A stretch of DNA of 64,000 nucleotides from Symsagittifera roscoffensis (GCF_963678635.1 NC_087062.1:3931556-3995555); one strand, 5' to 3'; positions 11,121-25,244 are shown, counted from the first letter of the stretch. Notes: a model not told the origin generated them from the letters alone. Translations and numbers: made by a program.

Positions 11121-13145
11121 TAAATAACGTTTGAATTGTAGAAAAAAAAATTGGAGGTCAACCTCTGATGAAGTTGTCTCATTTAGTCTGAAAACATATT
11201 CAAACCAGTTTTTCTCAAACTTTTAATATATTTTTTTCTCAAACTAATATTTTTGAAGAATTCGAGACACAGCTGAAAATGTTTCTTTTAGATAATGCAA
11301 CAATTGAACCCAGAAGAGCTTCCTTTGAGGCAGTCAAAATAGGCTGGAAAAAAACAGCCCCTATGCCATTGTTCCTTACCACGTAGCCAAGTTTTCGGAA
11401 CAACAATCTGTGGTAGTATTCTACGCTACTTGCATAGTACCCTGTAACTTTGTCTTATATGAAAACTCACAAGCCTCGTCTCTGTCTTTAAAAATCTTAA
11501 GAACACACACGGCGGTTATTTCGAGTGCGTGAACACAATATTGTCACAACTCTGTTCCAGATAGCGAATTTTTCTTTAGTTTATGCTACACAGTTCTCTT
11601 ATGCCTGGGCTGAGCTTGATTGAAAACATATTCCCTTTACAGAATGGCTGCCATTTCAATTATAATTCATTTCAATTCAAAATATGTCATTGTTCAGATT
11701 CCAACCATCATTACTACAATAGGTTCAACATATAAAAAAGACTTTCAGAGAAATAATAAGTTATAGAATAGCTCCACATCCGAATACGAAGAAATTACTA
11801 GGAAAGCATCAAAGACATCCGAATAACTATAACCAATTTAAATGGTCTCAAAGGCGTTTCTGTGATACTTTCCAATCTTTTGATATTCCATAGGCAGTTC
11901 TTAGATCAATGAACCTTACCAACTTATTTGAAAGCTATTCCTATGAAAAATTCAGAATTTTCTGTTCAGTAAGATAAGCTGGAGCTTTTTGGCGCGATTA
12001 AAAAGTAAACAGAACGCAAACTTATGCAGACTAAAAGTAAACTTATAGGTCATTCCCAGGCTGTGATTTGAAAGCCAGACAGTGACTGATTTGAGTTTGT
12101 CTAAGATTCACCTATGATATTATTACGCATGGTACCATAATTTGAATATACAATATTTCAACTCAAACTCGCCTGCTGAGCTTAAGCGGTGGCAGTTTAT
12201 AACTATCCTTTTGGTCAACCTCTTAGCAATTGCAAGGGCACTAATTATCTTAACCTGGCGAGCTTATTATTTGCCCATGACATTTAAGTTCATGTAAGAT
12301 TATGCTACAAAATCTACTTAATCGAGATTTCAACGAAAGTCGAAATCGAAACTTGTTAGAACGTTTGAGAAAATTGAGTCTTTTTCAGAGCTCATTTGGT
12401 CTTCCTTTTTTTGCCTTTTGCAACCCTTGTATTGACGCTTAGAACTGAAAAAAATTGGAAAATGCTGACAAATAAGTTGGTAGTCAAAAATAAATTTCAT
12501 TAATCCACCATTCCATATATCGCCAGACAAAAAATTTCAGCAAAAAATCATACAATAATTGATTGTAATGATTTTAAGGGAGCTGCTGCGTTGACCAATG
12601 ACTTTAGGTGGCTACAAAGAGTTTAAGCGCGGAAGCATTCTAACATCAATTCATTCATTATTATGCAGAAATGCGCAACTTAATTAGTAAATTAGATCAA
12701 TAAAGAGCAAGCGCAAATTCAAATTCCGAGAAGAACTGCATTTAAGGACATGGGTCGGTCAAAATACTGATTTTAACAGATTTGTTTTACTGATTATAAA
12801 CAGTTAGCACCATTGACAATGTATAAAGTATGTAGTAGGTATCATAGAGAAGATAATTTACTGTAAAACACAGGAAGAAAACGAATTTATGCACAATTAA
12901 AACTCAAGTAAGAGGAAAGGCAGTTCATTGCGCAATTATGCCGTCGGAAACCTATTTAACATCCTCTGCACAACCTCGGTGTGAAAATCAAGTCCATTCA
13001 AGAACCCTTATTTGTTCACGTGATCTGAAGACACTTTTCAACTTGATAGGGTTCTTTTGATCTGTTTAGATGGGGCAAGGGTGTGAGGAGCGATTGACAA
13101 TTTGGTCGGCTATTAGTAGTAGTTCTTCTTGGTTTTATCTTCATT
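11121..13145. other. No gene recognised; downstream flank of S6 kinase
   Basis: No open frame here has convincing protein character. The 3' untranslated region of the S6 kinase gene must lie just left of 13146, but I cannot fix its end. Confidence 0.4.
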
Positions 13146-13756
13146 TCATTCAACCTTCGATACCTCCATTGGACTACCGCTTGCAAAGCTGTCTTCTTGA
13201 GCTGCCTTCAGTGCGCCTCCTTTGAGGTTGTTATTGGAGACGCTTCCATTCACCATCGCGGCAGTTGTCATGGAAACAGTGCCCATCTTAGCCCCCGTGA
13301 ATGTTGACTTGGAAGTGGATGCTGATAAATTCGCGTTCACGTTTTGAAACTGAGAGGCGTTTGAAGCTACTGTTGATGATGATGTTTGCATGTGATTGAT
13401 GTTCGCTCCCGAGGACTGCGGTTGGGTCTGGTATCCGTTCAACGCCGATACCTTGTTTGGCCCTGCAAACAGTCCGGCAGACACTTCCGCTCCTCCAACG
13501 ACTCCGATTCCGTTGGGAACTTCATTGGAGCGAGGAGGTGAATGGGCTTGTGAGCTGTAGTTCCTTTTCCGAGGCGAAGGTCTGTTTCCAGAAACTGAAC
13601 TCATTGGACCTGTCTGCAGTTTGCGCATCTCTTCGAAGACTGAGGGAGCGATGTATGTGAAGCCATTAAATATGTCCAGGTCAAGGTCACTTGAGGTCAT
13701 GGAACCACAGGGCGATTCTACTGCGGGCATTTTGGTGAACTTTGTGTCGAAATTAC
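13146..13756 (-). CDS. S6K: p70 ribosomal protein S6 kinase, exon 2 (C-terminal)
   Basis: The acceptor is TTTTTTCAG|G. The first two bases complete a Ser codon with the last base of the upstream exon. The segment then reads through the AGC-kinase tail: SNFDTKFT, a turn-motif-like VESP (Ser about 380) and the hydrophobic motif FNGFTYIAPS, whose Thr (about 399) corresponds to the TORC1-regulated site of animal S6Ks. The remaining about 150 residues are Ser/Pro/Asn-rich with basic SP sites (PSPRKR, HSPPRS), like the autoinhibitory tail of S6K but longer and diverged. The stop is TGA at 13146-13148. Confidence 0.93.
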
Positions 13757-13898
13757 CTGAAAAAACTTTTGATTAGAAAAGCAAAATATAGCCAACAGAC
13801 ATTTGGAAAAGAGTCAACTAAAGCAAGCAAACAGAAAAAGGCTTTTACCTCCTTTTCCAAATAATTTTCTGTTCCCATTGTCTGATTGTTATAAAATT

Positions 13899-14325
13899 GT
13901 CCTTTGTTATTCACATGGCTTAAATTTCCGACAGTGACATACAGACTAATTAGTCCATGGCAAACACATTAGGTCTTCATACTTTACCTTGTAAAACCAC
14001 TCGTTACACCATAAATTTGATGCTTTTTTAAGTGAAGTGGGGGGAGCCCAAAAATACCGACTTCAACTTGTGAACAAAATTTTTACTGAAAAAAATATCA
14101 AGACCTATATAACAGTCTTTACTTATTTATTTGACTCTTAATAAACAAATCAAACAAATATTAGAGACTAGTCTAAATTCCTGGCATTTCACATGAATTC
14201 GACAGTTGACGTTTTTGTAGTTTTAATGAATTGCTCATAAAAATAAATTTTATGATTGTTTACTAACCACAACATGGTGCAATAAAAAACAGTTGGAAAT
14301 TTAAGCCATGTGAATAACAAAGGAC
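13899..14325. mobile_element. TIR element in the S6K intron
   Basis: A 31-bp sequence at 13899-13929 recurs as an exact reverse complement at 14295-14325 (termini GTCCTTTGTTATTCAC and its complement). It encloses a 427-bp AT-rich segment with no open frame. This is the structure of a MITE-like non-autonomous DNA transposon. No clean target-site duplication is obvious; flanking TAAAAT-like sequences only partly match. Confidence 0.8.
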
Positions 14326-14496
14326 TGTTTCATTTTAATTTTTTGAAGCGTTCTATCACGAAAGAAAAAAATTCTTGTACTTCATGCCTTTCAATTGTAT
14401 ATCAAGCCAAGAAAAAAAACTGTTTTCACTTTTGTAAAATCATTAAAATGCATATATAATTCATGAAGTTTTAAGAAACTACAACTTCTAATTTCA

Positions 14497-16676
<2,180 letters not shown>

Positions 16677-17045
16677 TTGAGTGCCTCTCCAAGAAACTTC
16701 AGTTGTTTTAGACAATTTATCCACAAATGAAAGCACCAAAACACGAGCTGTTCAGCTCTTGGCAGAGAACCGCTGTTATGCCCAGGTTAAGATATACATG
16801 CCATTGTTTGGCTATTTTTCTGGACTGGGTAATGTTGCTCCACCCTCAAGCAACGAGTGCGGATCATGGTGGGCCTCGAACATCCGACCTTCGAAACATC
16901 TGTTTGAGCAGATAACGAAAACATGTAAAAAAGGCGCAAAAACGAAACCGTAATAGGAATATTTACCAAATGACTTCCGGGTACAGACACGGGATCAATT
17001 ATAAGCGCAGCAGCCTTAACTAAGTTGACCATGTTATAACCCTCC
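16677..17045 (-). repeat. tRNA-derived SINE
   Basis: On the minus strand the segment 17040-16977 resembles a tRNA: an A-box-like block (TGGTCAACTTAGTTAAGG), the anticodon-arm-like TGCTGCGCTTATAAT, then a degenerate B-box region (GATCCCGTGTCTGTACCCGG). Downstream lies a second conserved block (AAGGTCGGATGTTCGAGGCC) ending near 16840. Short frames across it on both strands are incidental. Confidence 0.55.
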
Positions 17046-18375
17046 ACCCAACTAATCTAACTTGGAATTAAATTAATTAACACTGCGTATAACATGCTCA
17101 ATATAGAGTGGCTAAAAATTCTAAATTAGAACCAAATTAAAATCCCCCCTTTAATATCCTTTGATCAAATGTTAACGTGGTCGTATGGCAAGTACAACCA
17201 CAATAACTTAATACAATTATTACTTCTAACTGCTTTACAGACCGTTTTTTAATGGAATCTTTTCCTATCTATTCATATCTGTCAGTGTAGCCTCGACCTT
17301 TTTTTGTTAATACACTATATTATTTGTACAGACAAATACTAACAATAACCAATTTTGAAGAAAAAACATTAAAAAATAAATTTCGAATGATCGAAATTCC
17401 TTGAACTGTGAACCAATTTCAACTATTGTATTTTTCAGATGACGAACAACTTCAAAAATAAAATATATCGTCATCTTTCGATATAAAGAACTCGGACATA
17501 ATTATATCGATAAACACTTTCTGGAATTTCAATACAAACTGGTGATTAAAACCGAACAAAGAAAAATTCAAGACTAACGAGCTGAAGATTTGAAAAACGA
17601 TTCTAAAAATACACACCGCTGTTCTAATCAATTTATCTTCCTTTCTATCCCAAAATGGCACGACGAACTCAGAAAACAGACCAATCTGTTTCAATTTCTT
17701 CCGATAAACTTGAGTTTCTTTGTTCAAGTCAAACGACCATGTTTTCAACTGATTCAAAAAAATCAAGCATGCAGTTGGATCTAGCAAAAACGTCAAACAA
17801 TTCAAGTCGATTGAAGGAAAACATATCACATTCAGGTCAAAAACTCAAGAAATGTAGGGTACTTCCGAAAACAACTGTTACAATCAAAGCCCACACCGCT
17901 TTACTCAGGTTAACTACCTGCGAGGAAATCGAAAAGATTAAAAGGTCCCATCTCATTTTTATCATATCAATTGTCTTGGAAAGAGAGGACAATTTCTAAC
18001 GAATTCGACCCGTTCACAATTCCGCAAAAAGGGTGACCATAAAAAAAAACAACACTAAAATGAACTTGAAACGCCGCTCAAGGAACATTTACCCTTAAAC
18101 TGCATCCTCAATAAAACTTCAAAATTACTAAGAAAAGTATATTTTACAAGTTTAAGGTTGATTAGGCTAAAAATCGTGTAAAATATTGATTATTTGAAAA
18201 AGGTAGAATAATTTTTGATGTTCATGAAGCACTTTGATTTTCATGAATCAGTTTAATAAAATCGCCCTGTCAAAAACACACGTCATTCTAAATCAGGCGA
18301 AATTGTTGACGTCTTTAACCCTCATACATGCCCCGGAATATTGATGCTGGTATATAAGTTACCGAATAAATCCTT
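17046..18375. other. Mostly non-coding; one weak open frame
   Basis: AT-rich sequence. A plus-strand frame at 17655-17999 (114 codons, start MARRTQKTDQ, Ser/Lys-rich) is the only one with non-random composition. It has no recognised domain or splice context and overlaps open frames on the other strand, so I do not call it a gene. Confidence 0.3.
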
Positions 18376-18537
18376 CTAAACGTGAGGCGACAATTCTTAA
18401 CAGTAGATTAAGTGGAAAATATACTGATTCACGCGCAGTATTCCACTCGCGCCGGATGTAAGCGCAGCGGAGCAAGCGTATTCTACTTGCTAAAGCCTTA
18501 CGAATTGTCGCCAGTTACGAATTGTCGCCCTACCCCT
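18376..18537. repeat. Small GC-richer element with GCGACAATTC ends
   Basis: AGGCGACAATTC near 18383 is mirrored by GAATTGTCGCC near 18501 and again at 18518, bounding about 150 bp with a GC-rich core (GCGCCGGATGTAAGCGCAGC). It could be a very short inverted-repeat element; the termini beyond about 12 bp are poorly matched. Confidence 0.4.
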
Positions 18538-18709
18538 TTAACAGAATTAAAAAACATAACAAGAACAGGTTTTTAACCCCGCGACAACAAGATGCGAAAC
18601 ACTACTAGAAAAAAAAATTACCCGAAATTAAAACTTGACATTTAGGTTCAAGTTTCCAAAAACCTGTGTTTTAGCAACGAAGTCGCCTTGTAATCTTTGG
18701 TTAACAAAC

Positions 18710-19285
18710 TTTAGGACATCATCGGCATTGTCAATGCAGCTGCTAAAGCGTTTCAGACTTTTACAATAAGAAGCCATTTCAACCTCACTATGAACTAACA
18801 ACTGGCTGTTTCACGAGTAAACAAATTTCAAACTATTTTCACAGACTTGTTTTGCAAAGCAAAACTTCAAACGCCGAACTTCAAAGAAAAAATAGATGGC
18901 CTAAACATTTTTTTTTATTTCTAGAGCCATTTATCATTGACACTTTTTTGATAAAACGAACCCAATTGGAGAAAAATGGTTGAATAGGTAGATTGGGTTC
19001 ATTTTAGGACATCATCGGTATTGTGAATGCAGCTGCTAAAGCGTTTCAGACTTTTACAATAAGAAGCCATTTCAACCTCACTATGAACTAACAACTGGCT
19101 GTTTCACGAGTAAACATATTTCAAACTATTTTCACAGACTTGTTTTGCGAAGAAAACTTCAAACGCCGAACTTCAAAGAAAAAATAGATGGCCTAAAAAA
19201 TTTTTTAATTTCTAGAGCAATTTAAGATTGACACTTTTTTGATAAAATGAACTCAATTTGAGAAAAATGGTTGAATAGGTAGAGT
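18710..19285. repeat. Tandem direct duplication, period 303 bp
   Basis: The block starting TTTAGGACATCATCGG at 18710 restarts at 19013 with very high identity through AGAAAAATGGTTGAATAGGTAGA. The second copy ends near 19285 and continues into sequence shared with about 7300-7480. The few differences indicate a recent local duplication of a piece of a dispersed repeat. Confidence 0.9.
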
Positions 19286-19841
19286 TTTCATTCCAATGGG
19301 AAATCTGAAAATTAAATTCCACTTTTGAAACTAGAATTCAATTACGTGTTTATTGACCTTTACACTTTTGCTGTTCAACAGTGGAGTTAGCATTCCTTTT
19401 AACAGTGAAATAAACATAAAAAAAATTGTAGAGTCAAGCCGCGAAAAAGTAAATTTAAGCCGGAACAAATTTTTGAGCTTGATTTTCTCCATTACAAGGC
19501 CATAATAAGCACCGTTTGGTGTGTACAGGTCACTGGAATCCAGAGACAAATCTTAAAACATGTTATAAACTGCAAGTGAATTCCACTTACAAACTTTCCA
19601 TGGATTCCGCGCCCAAATACCGGTAATGTAATTTTTGTCGGCTCATTTGTTGAAGTTTATAAGTAACAAATAACTTCATTCATGCTAATTTTTGCCAATA
19701 GAATTTGAACAAATTAAGATAAGGATTTAAAATTAAATGTTCAAAAGAAACAGCTGTTGCAACGTAATAAAAGAAACCAACTCTCCGCATAGATTTTTTA
19801 AAGAATTTATAGTTAGGATTAAACGAATTTATCAAACTTGT

Positions 19842-20861
19842 TTATTTATAAAACGACAAAAATCGATTTTCAATCGAGTCTACGGTATCTGCCACGATAC
19901 TTTCCACTAAATACGAGTCCAATTCCTCGTCATCCAACCTGTTTCGAGATCTTCTTCCCTTTCTGCTTGACTTTTTGCCTTCACCAACTTCATTCTTACT
20001 AGACGACACTTTGTCTTCGTTTCTCCCATTTAATTTTTCACTTTTACAAGCTTCGTCTTTATGCAACTGACGTAGCTTTGACTTGTACTTGCTGTCCAGA
20101 TCGAATTCCATGCGATCTAGTTCTTGTTGTATTTTCTTCACCGCGTAATTTGAGCTTTTAATTTCGCTAACTTGATAATTCACTCTGTCTAACTCCTTCT
20201 GGGAATCCGACACTTTCTGCTGTAGATGAGCTATGAAGTCATTCGCTTCTTTTAGTTCCTGTTTCAAGGTCGCAACTTGCTCAACAAGTTCACACTTTTC
20301 ATTTCCTGCTCTCGAAATTTCTATTTCGTGTTCATACCGTTCACGCTCCTTCTCACGGACTAAATTATCGCTTTCAATTTGAGCACGTTTAGTATCTTCA
20401 CGCAGACTTTCGTTATGTTGCTCAAGGACAAAATTGACGCTTCGAATTTTTTCGAGCTCAACTTTCAGAAGTTTGTTTTGAGTTTCAAAATCCTTCGCCT
20501 CCATATATAGACGCATGTGCTTGTGAGATTGGTCTCTCCATACTTTTAATTCACGTTGCAGCTCCTCGATTATAGACTGATCGTCATGAGTTCGAGGTTT
20601 CGGTTTGGATCGGACTTCAACTTCCGACGAAGAATCTTCGCTAGTCGTATCCGGTTTCGTTTTTTCGTGAGGTCTCGGTCTAACTAACGGACCAATACTA
20701 GCGTAATAAGACAGTGGATATTCAGAATCAGTTTTTAATAATGGCTTGTGGTTATTGTTCATTTTGAATAACAAATCAGCTACACTAAACTTACTTTTGG
20801 TTTTAAGATATGAACGCGTTCGTAAGATAGAAGTTGCGTGAACAAAACAAGCGCCACTCAT
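19842..20861 (-). CDS. Coiled-coil protein, function unknown
   Basis: An uninterrupted 339-codon frame opens at ATG 20861. An alternative start is Met34. The N-terminus (residues 1-33) is Arg/Lys/Ser-rich with no acidic residue until Asp29. Residues 60-95 are a Pro/Ser/charged linker. Residues about 94-265 are heptad-rich and highly charged (for example EELQREL, LEKIRSV, LKQELKEA), typical of a long coiled coil. Residues 290-310 are strongly basic (KKSSRKGRRSRNR), possibly a nuclear or nucleic-acid-binding patch, and a short acidic/hydrophobic C-terminus follows. An AATAAA overlaps the stop region. No retrotransposon partner frame is adjacent, so a host gene is favoured. Specific function is not recognisable. 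Confidence 0.7.
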   Translation of the reverse strand: MSGACFVHATSILRTRSYLKTKSKFSVADLLFKMNNNHKPLLKTDSEYPLSYYASIGPLVRPRPHEKTKPDTTSEDSSSEVEVRSKPKPRTHDDQSIIEELQRELKVWRDQSHKHMRLYMEAKDFETQNKLLKVELEKIRSVNFVLEQHNESLREDTKRAQIESDNLVREKERERYEHEIEISRAGNEKCELVEQVATLKQELKEANDFIAHLQQKVSDSQKELDRVNYQVSEIKSSNYAVKKIQQELDRMEFDLDSKYKSKLRQLHKDEACKSEKLNGRNEDKVSSSKNEVGEGKKSSRKGRRSRNRLDDEELDSYLVESIVADTVDSIENRFLSFYK

Positions 20862-22994
20862 GTATTAAGAGCTGTCAGCTAACAAAATAAATCACCAGCA
20901 AAAAGTTTCAAACTGTGAACGCACTTCAGGTAAAAACTAAATTAATTTGAAGACTGGTTCATACCAGAAACTAACAAACCGCAGTTTTTTCTTCTCCAAT
21001 AATACTGTTTTCCGAGTAAACTTTCTTAATACGCTTCAAGTTATTCATACAGAATACGCAGCATGCGCGTGTTTGACGGACGATAACCAGAAAATCAATT
21101 TATTCAGTTTAAGTTTATTAAAGTTTGACTACACAGAGGCGAAGCTTCACACAACTTGCGGTACATCATAAACATATCGAGGCAAGCTAGGAAAAACTGT
21201 CAAAAAAAAAAGACTATAACCATCCCTTGAATCGCATGAAAACAACAATTACGAAGCGGCATCTAAGCCGACAAAGCCTGGATAGGCGCACTTTAAACCT
21301 CAAATAATTGTTACAAGAAAAAAAAATTGTTACGAGTTATGAAATTTTGGCGCCTATATCAGCCGGAACATTTTAAGTCGAAACACCTTTTAAGCGAATA
21401 AATACAAACAAAAACGGTACATTATACAAAATCGGAGTTGGTTTACTTGCAACATGAGAACATATTTCGAATAGATCGGATATTAAAAAGCAAACATGCC
21501 CAAAGTATGTCTGTTGGTACGAAAAAATTCTAATGAACAGGTGCTAGCCTGAAAAAATATATGCTCCGATTTGACAGACTTGATAATTGCGTCGGACAGT
21601 TGTTAGAATAAAAAGTCTCATCCGATCCACTAATTGCGAGCGTAAGAACCATTTTTCAATTAAAAGCCTTGCAAAACTCTTATATATGTCACTTTATAAG
21701 CACACATACTCACTAACATCAAATAAACCTTTCAAAAACTAAACCGAGTGATCTGAAGCCGAAAACAATGAAGCAGAGAGACTGAAATGAAGAACTCGCG
21801 AAAACCACAATTATTATTAATAAAATAAGCTTTACATATATACCGAGCGGCCACTTAGCCAACAAGTGGGTGGACACCCCTTGATTTTAAAAAAAATCAT
21901 AAATTATCGCCCAAAAAAAAAAACTAAATTTTGAAATGTTGCAACTCAAAATAGCTGAATTTTTTCAAAAAAAAAATCGTTCAATTTTTTCCTAGCAGCG
22001 ACACAAAATAAAGTAACTAAGCCGATAAAACATTAAGGCCAAAAAAATATTCATAAAGGGAAACCAAGGACATAAAGGGAAACCAAGGAAAATATACAAC
22101 GTCAGCACTATTAATTTCACAAATTAGAGGAAAAATTCAAAAAAAACTTGCGTCTATGATGAAAATTGCTGAGAGCACAAGATAACTACTTAATTTGATA
22201 ACTACCCAATAAGCCAACAAAAAATTCAATTTAAAAAGTACTGAAAAAAAATAACCCCAGAACTCTGTTACAAAGGCAACCGCGCTTCTTTTAGGCCAAA
22301 TGGGAAATCTTGAAGTTGCAAAGGTTCGTTAATAAAATACAACTTCACAATTTCTAACTATATTACTTGCTGTCCTACCTGCAAGAATAGTTGTTTACAG
22401 GAAAAAAAGTCTAGCTACAATTATAAGACACTTGCTTTCGCAAAGGTAAATAATAAGATACTTATGGTACTTTTCGTTTAAAAAACCATATTTCGACAAC
22501 TAACTTGAAGATGAAAACTTTTCAAAACAACAATTTCAAAACAAAACGCAACACAACTAATGATCTATCAAAAGACAACTTTGCGTGAAAACGACTGCCA
22601 AAAACCTTGCAGAATATTTTCAATGACAGTTTCAAAGGATTATAGCTTCTAAACTTAATACACAGAGGCGAAGCAGAGCTTCGCACCATTTGCGATACAA
22701 CACAAACATAGCATTACAAACTAGCAGAGAGAAATTGAGACGCGACCTCGAAAGCTGCTAAGTCGAACTTTTTTTGAAAATGTTGAGTAAAGTTAAATCT
22801 ACAAACTAAACCTTTCACTCAATTTGTCTTAACTTTCAGCGGACCAGAACTTATGAAGCGGTAACAAAACCGACAACTTTTGAGCAGAGACCCTTTACAC
22901 CAAAAATTTGATATCAAAACAAATAAGTACTCCATCAAAAAAGACACACGCATAAAAAATATCCATAAAAATTTCGGTTAGAACGTGTATTTGA
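20862..22994. other. Dispersed-repeat territory, no gene
   Basis: It contains copies of the ACACAGAGGCGAAGC repeat (21128-21190 and 22659-22745) and of the AAGCCGACAAA family (near 21254, 22013, 22865). A short exact direct repeat (CATAAAGGGAAACCAAGGA) lies at about 22054-22090. No frame with protein character. Confidence 0.5.
22659..22745 (+). repeat. Dispersed repeat copy (best-preserved)
   Basis: The ordered blocks ACACAGAGGCGAAGC, AGCTTCGCACCATTTGCGATACAA, AACATAGCATTACAAACTAGC and GAGAAATTGAGAC match copies at 3579, 9605, 21128 and 23318. Confidence 0.75.
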
Positions 22995-23245
22995 AATTCG
23001 GAATAACTGGACATCAGTGAAGATCAGATTGTAAAGTGACATGTTATTTTAAACATTCTTTCAAATTGGCCAATATAAAAACATATGGGAAGCTATTTTT
23101 ACTTGCAACCACTCAAATTGAGACAGAAATCAGAACCGAAAAATACGAGCAAAAAAACGACAAATAAAATCAAGAAAAACTGTTTGAAGACAAACATTTG
23201 GAGTGCAACTAGAGTGTCAAAAGAAAATCGTTAGATCGCAAATCG
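22995..23245 (+). repeat. Unoccupied paralogue of the LINE-A target site
   Basis: The left half (CGGAATAACTGGACATCAG to CTCAAATTGAGACAGAAAT) matches 23948-24081. The right half (CAGAACCGAAAA to GGAGTGCAACTAGAGTGTCAAAAG) matches 28821-28903. The two halves are contiguous here but separated by 4.7 kb of LINE-A at the other locus, so this is a paralogous empty site. Confidence 0.9.
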
Positions 23246-23650
23246 CTACTATCAGAATATGAAGATGCCGCGTATTGTAATTAGAACCCTCTAGATCGAC
23301 AGGAAGCTGCTTCTTTGTGCACAGATACGAAGTGAAGTTTTGCACCACTTGCGATACAACACAGGATTCCATCTATGCAAACAAGACAAGCAAGAAAATT
23401 GAATATTAAATTAGCAATGAAACAAAGCAAACAAAGCCGACAATCTTTAAGCTGAAACCAGCTGAGCCCAAAAAATATGGAAAAAAAACGAAAACAAATT
23501 AAGTTACTACAATGAAACTTGCTTGCAGCACACGAAAAATCCGTTATGTGTCATCTAAGTCAAAAATAATTGAGCAGACGAACTTACGTCCGACAACTCA
23601 AGTTCAACGGGAAGTTATTTTTTTTCCACTTTCACATATACTGAAAAAAG

Positions 23651-23706
23651 CAAGGACCGGCGACACTCGAACCAGAGATCTGAGGGTGCGAAAGCGCTAC
23701 CTAGGC
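23651..23706 (-). repeat. tRNA-derived SINE-like head (third copy)
   Basis: The minus strand reads GGTAGCGC, then TGGTTCGAGTGTCGCCGG, a good B-box. The downstream plus-strand context CTGGAAGTTGTTAAGGTTCAA matches the copy at 9338, supporting one SINE-like family. Confidence 0.6.
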
Positions 23707-24159
23707 AGGAACCTGGAAGTTGTTAAGGTTCAATAACAAAGCAATTCGAATTCTTACATCTTTGTATTACAGAAGTTGTCTACGGCAACAAAAAGTTCTC
23801 GATTGCACACTTGCTCCCACAGGTGTAATCATGAGTGTAACCGGAAAGAGTGACATTATAACCTTGAGAAACTATCTAGTTCTACTTGATTTTGCCTTAT
23901 AATGTCCTGAATAAAAAAAATTACCGTTTACTTCTTTTAATTTCAAAATCGGAATAACTGGACATCAGCGAAGATCAGATTGTAAAGTGACATGTTAAAA
24001 TTAAACATTCTTTTGAATTGGCCAATATAAAAACATTGGGAAGCTATTTTTATTTGCGAAAACTCAAATTGAGTCAGAAATTCACAACCAAATTAAATTT
24101 CTAGCGATCAGTCGGTTCATTTTAATGTCTTATTTTTAATTTCGCTTTTAATCGCCAAC

Positions 24160-25188
24160 ATGTTTGACCTCGAAACTTTCCGAAATCTGAACGACGAATT
24201 GAAATACGAGCTGTATAAAGACTTAGTCGAAAATGTTACTTATTTTAAACGAATTATCGAAAACTTAACTGTATCAACGAAAGAGGAAGAAAGAGGAAAC
24301 AAATTTTTTGATCTAGAAAATTTTAAAAACACGGGCAATTCGAAAATTACAGAAAACAAATTTGAAAACGAATGGAGCAAGATTGGAACTCGGAGCAGAA
24401 ATCAGAACAAACGAAGCGAAAATAACCAAGAAAGCAAGAATAACCAAGAAATCAAAATACAAGCAACCAATATTCAAGAAGAAAAATTCGACCAGCAACG
24501 AAAACATTTATTTTTACCACGAGAAGGAGAATATTCTGGCCTATTACTGGGAGACTCAATTGTTAACAGAATCAATGGGGAACAAATATCGGAAAATGTG
24601 TTGGCGAGAGGATTTGGTGGGCACAAAATTTCTGCATTGCTGGAACGCGTGAGAAACAGTAAATCGCGACATTTTAAACATGTAACTACGCTAATTGGAA
24701 TAAATGACTGCCTCTCAAGTGATTTCGACGCGAAGGAAGCCGTGAGTAGCTTAGAAAAACTAATTTATCTCATAAATCATAAATTCTCCCCAGAAACAAT
24801 TTCACTATGTACTGTAACTCCCTTAGGCGCTTTTAGAAAAGATTTTAATCCAAATGTACAGAAGCTAAACAAGCAAATTCTTAATTTAGTACGGAATGTA
24901 AAAGACTTGGGCGAAGTAAAATTGGATATTTTAGACATAAACAAAATTTTTAGTCAAAATACAGATGCTCTTAGCTCGGATGGTTTGCATCCTTCTGATG
25001 GGGGTGTTGAAATTTTGGTGCAAAGTTTTAGAGATTCTTTTAGGGGTTCTGATATTAATGCAAACACATGTGAGATTACAACCCGCCCCAGAATGAAGCA
25101 AACCCAACAATCATCAAATTTAGATCCAAAAACGGCAGAATTGTTACAATTTTTCCAAAACGGTGCAAAATTTTTTAGGAAATACTAG
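24160..25188 (+). CDS. LINE-A ORF1, SGNH-esterase-like protein
   Basis: 342 codons. Residues 1-110 are charged and Asn/Lys-rich with possible coiled-coil potential. Residues 127-295 form an SGNH (GDSL-like) hydrolase fold: block I LLLGDSIVNR with nucleophile Ser133, a block III-like GIND (Asn182), and a block V-like DGLHPSDGG (Asp274, His277). Esterase domains occur in ORF1 proteins of CR1/L2-type LINEs, where they are thought to assist particle or membrane interactions. No zinc finger or RRM is visible. The stop TAG is followed 56 bp later by ORF2 in a different frame. Confidence 0.9.
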   Translation: MFDLETFRNLNDELKYELYKDLVENVTYFKRIIENLTVSTKEEERGNKFFDLENFKNTGNSKITENKFENEWSKIGTRSRNQNKRSENNQESKNNQEIKIQATNIQEEKFDQQRKHLFLPREGEYSGLLLGDSIVNRINGEQISENVLARGFGGHKISALLERVRNSKSRHFKHVTTLIGINDCLSSDFDAKEAVSSLEKLIYLINHKFSPETISLCTVTPLGAFRKDFNPNVQKLNKQILNLVRNVKDLGEVKLDILDINKIFSQNTDALSSDGLHPSDGGVEILVQSFRDSFRGSDINANTCEITTRPRMKQTQQSSNLDPKTAELLQFFQNGAKFFRKY

Positions 25189-25244
25189 TTTCGCATTTTT
25201 TCTTGGTGCAAACTTTGGCGATTATTTAATTTATTTAACCTATT

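Noticed and set aside
12330-12530. 66-codon minus frame downstream of S6K
   Set aside because: Short, low complexity and beyond the clear S6K stop; no evidence of an extra exon.
16677-17045. Two opposing open frames of 86-90 codons
   Set aside because: They lie within a tRNA-derived repeat and have no protein-like character.
17452-17999. Overlapping open frames on both strands, including MARRTQKTDQ... (plus)
   Set aside because: No domain, no supporting splice signals and mutual overlap; composition alone is not enough to call a gene.
18707-19012. CRISPR-like repeat array
   Set aside because: Only two copies with a 303-bp period; it is a tandem duplication in a eukaryotic genome.
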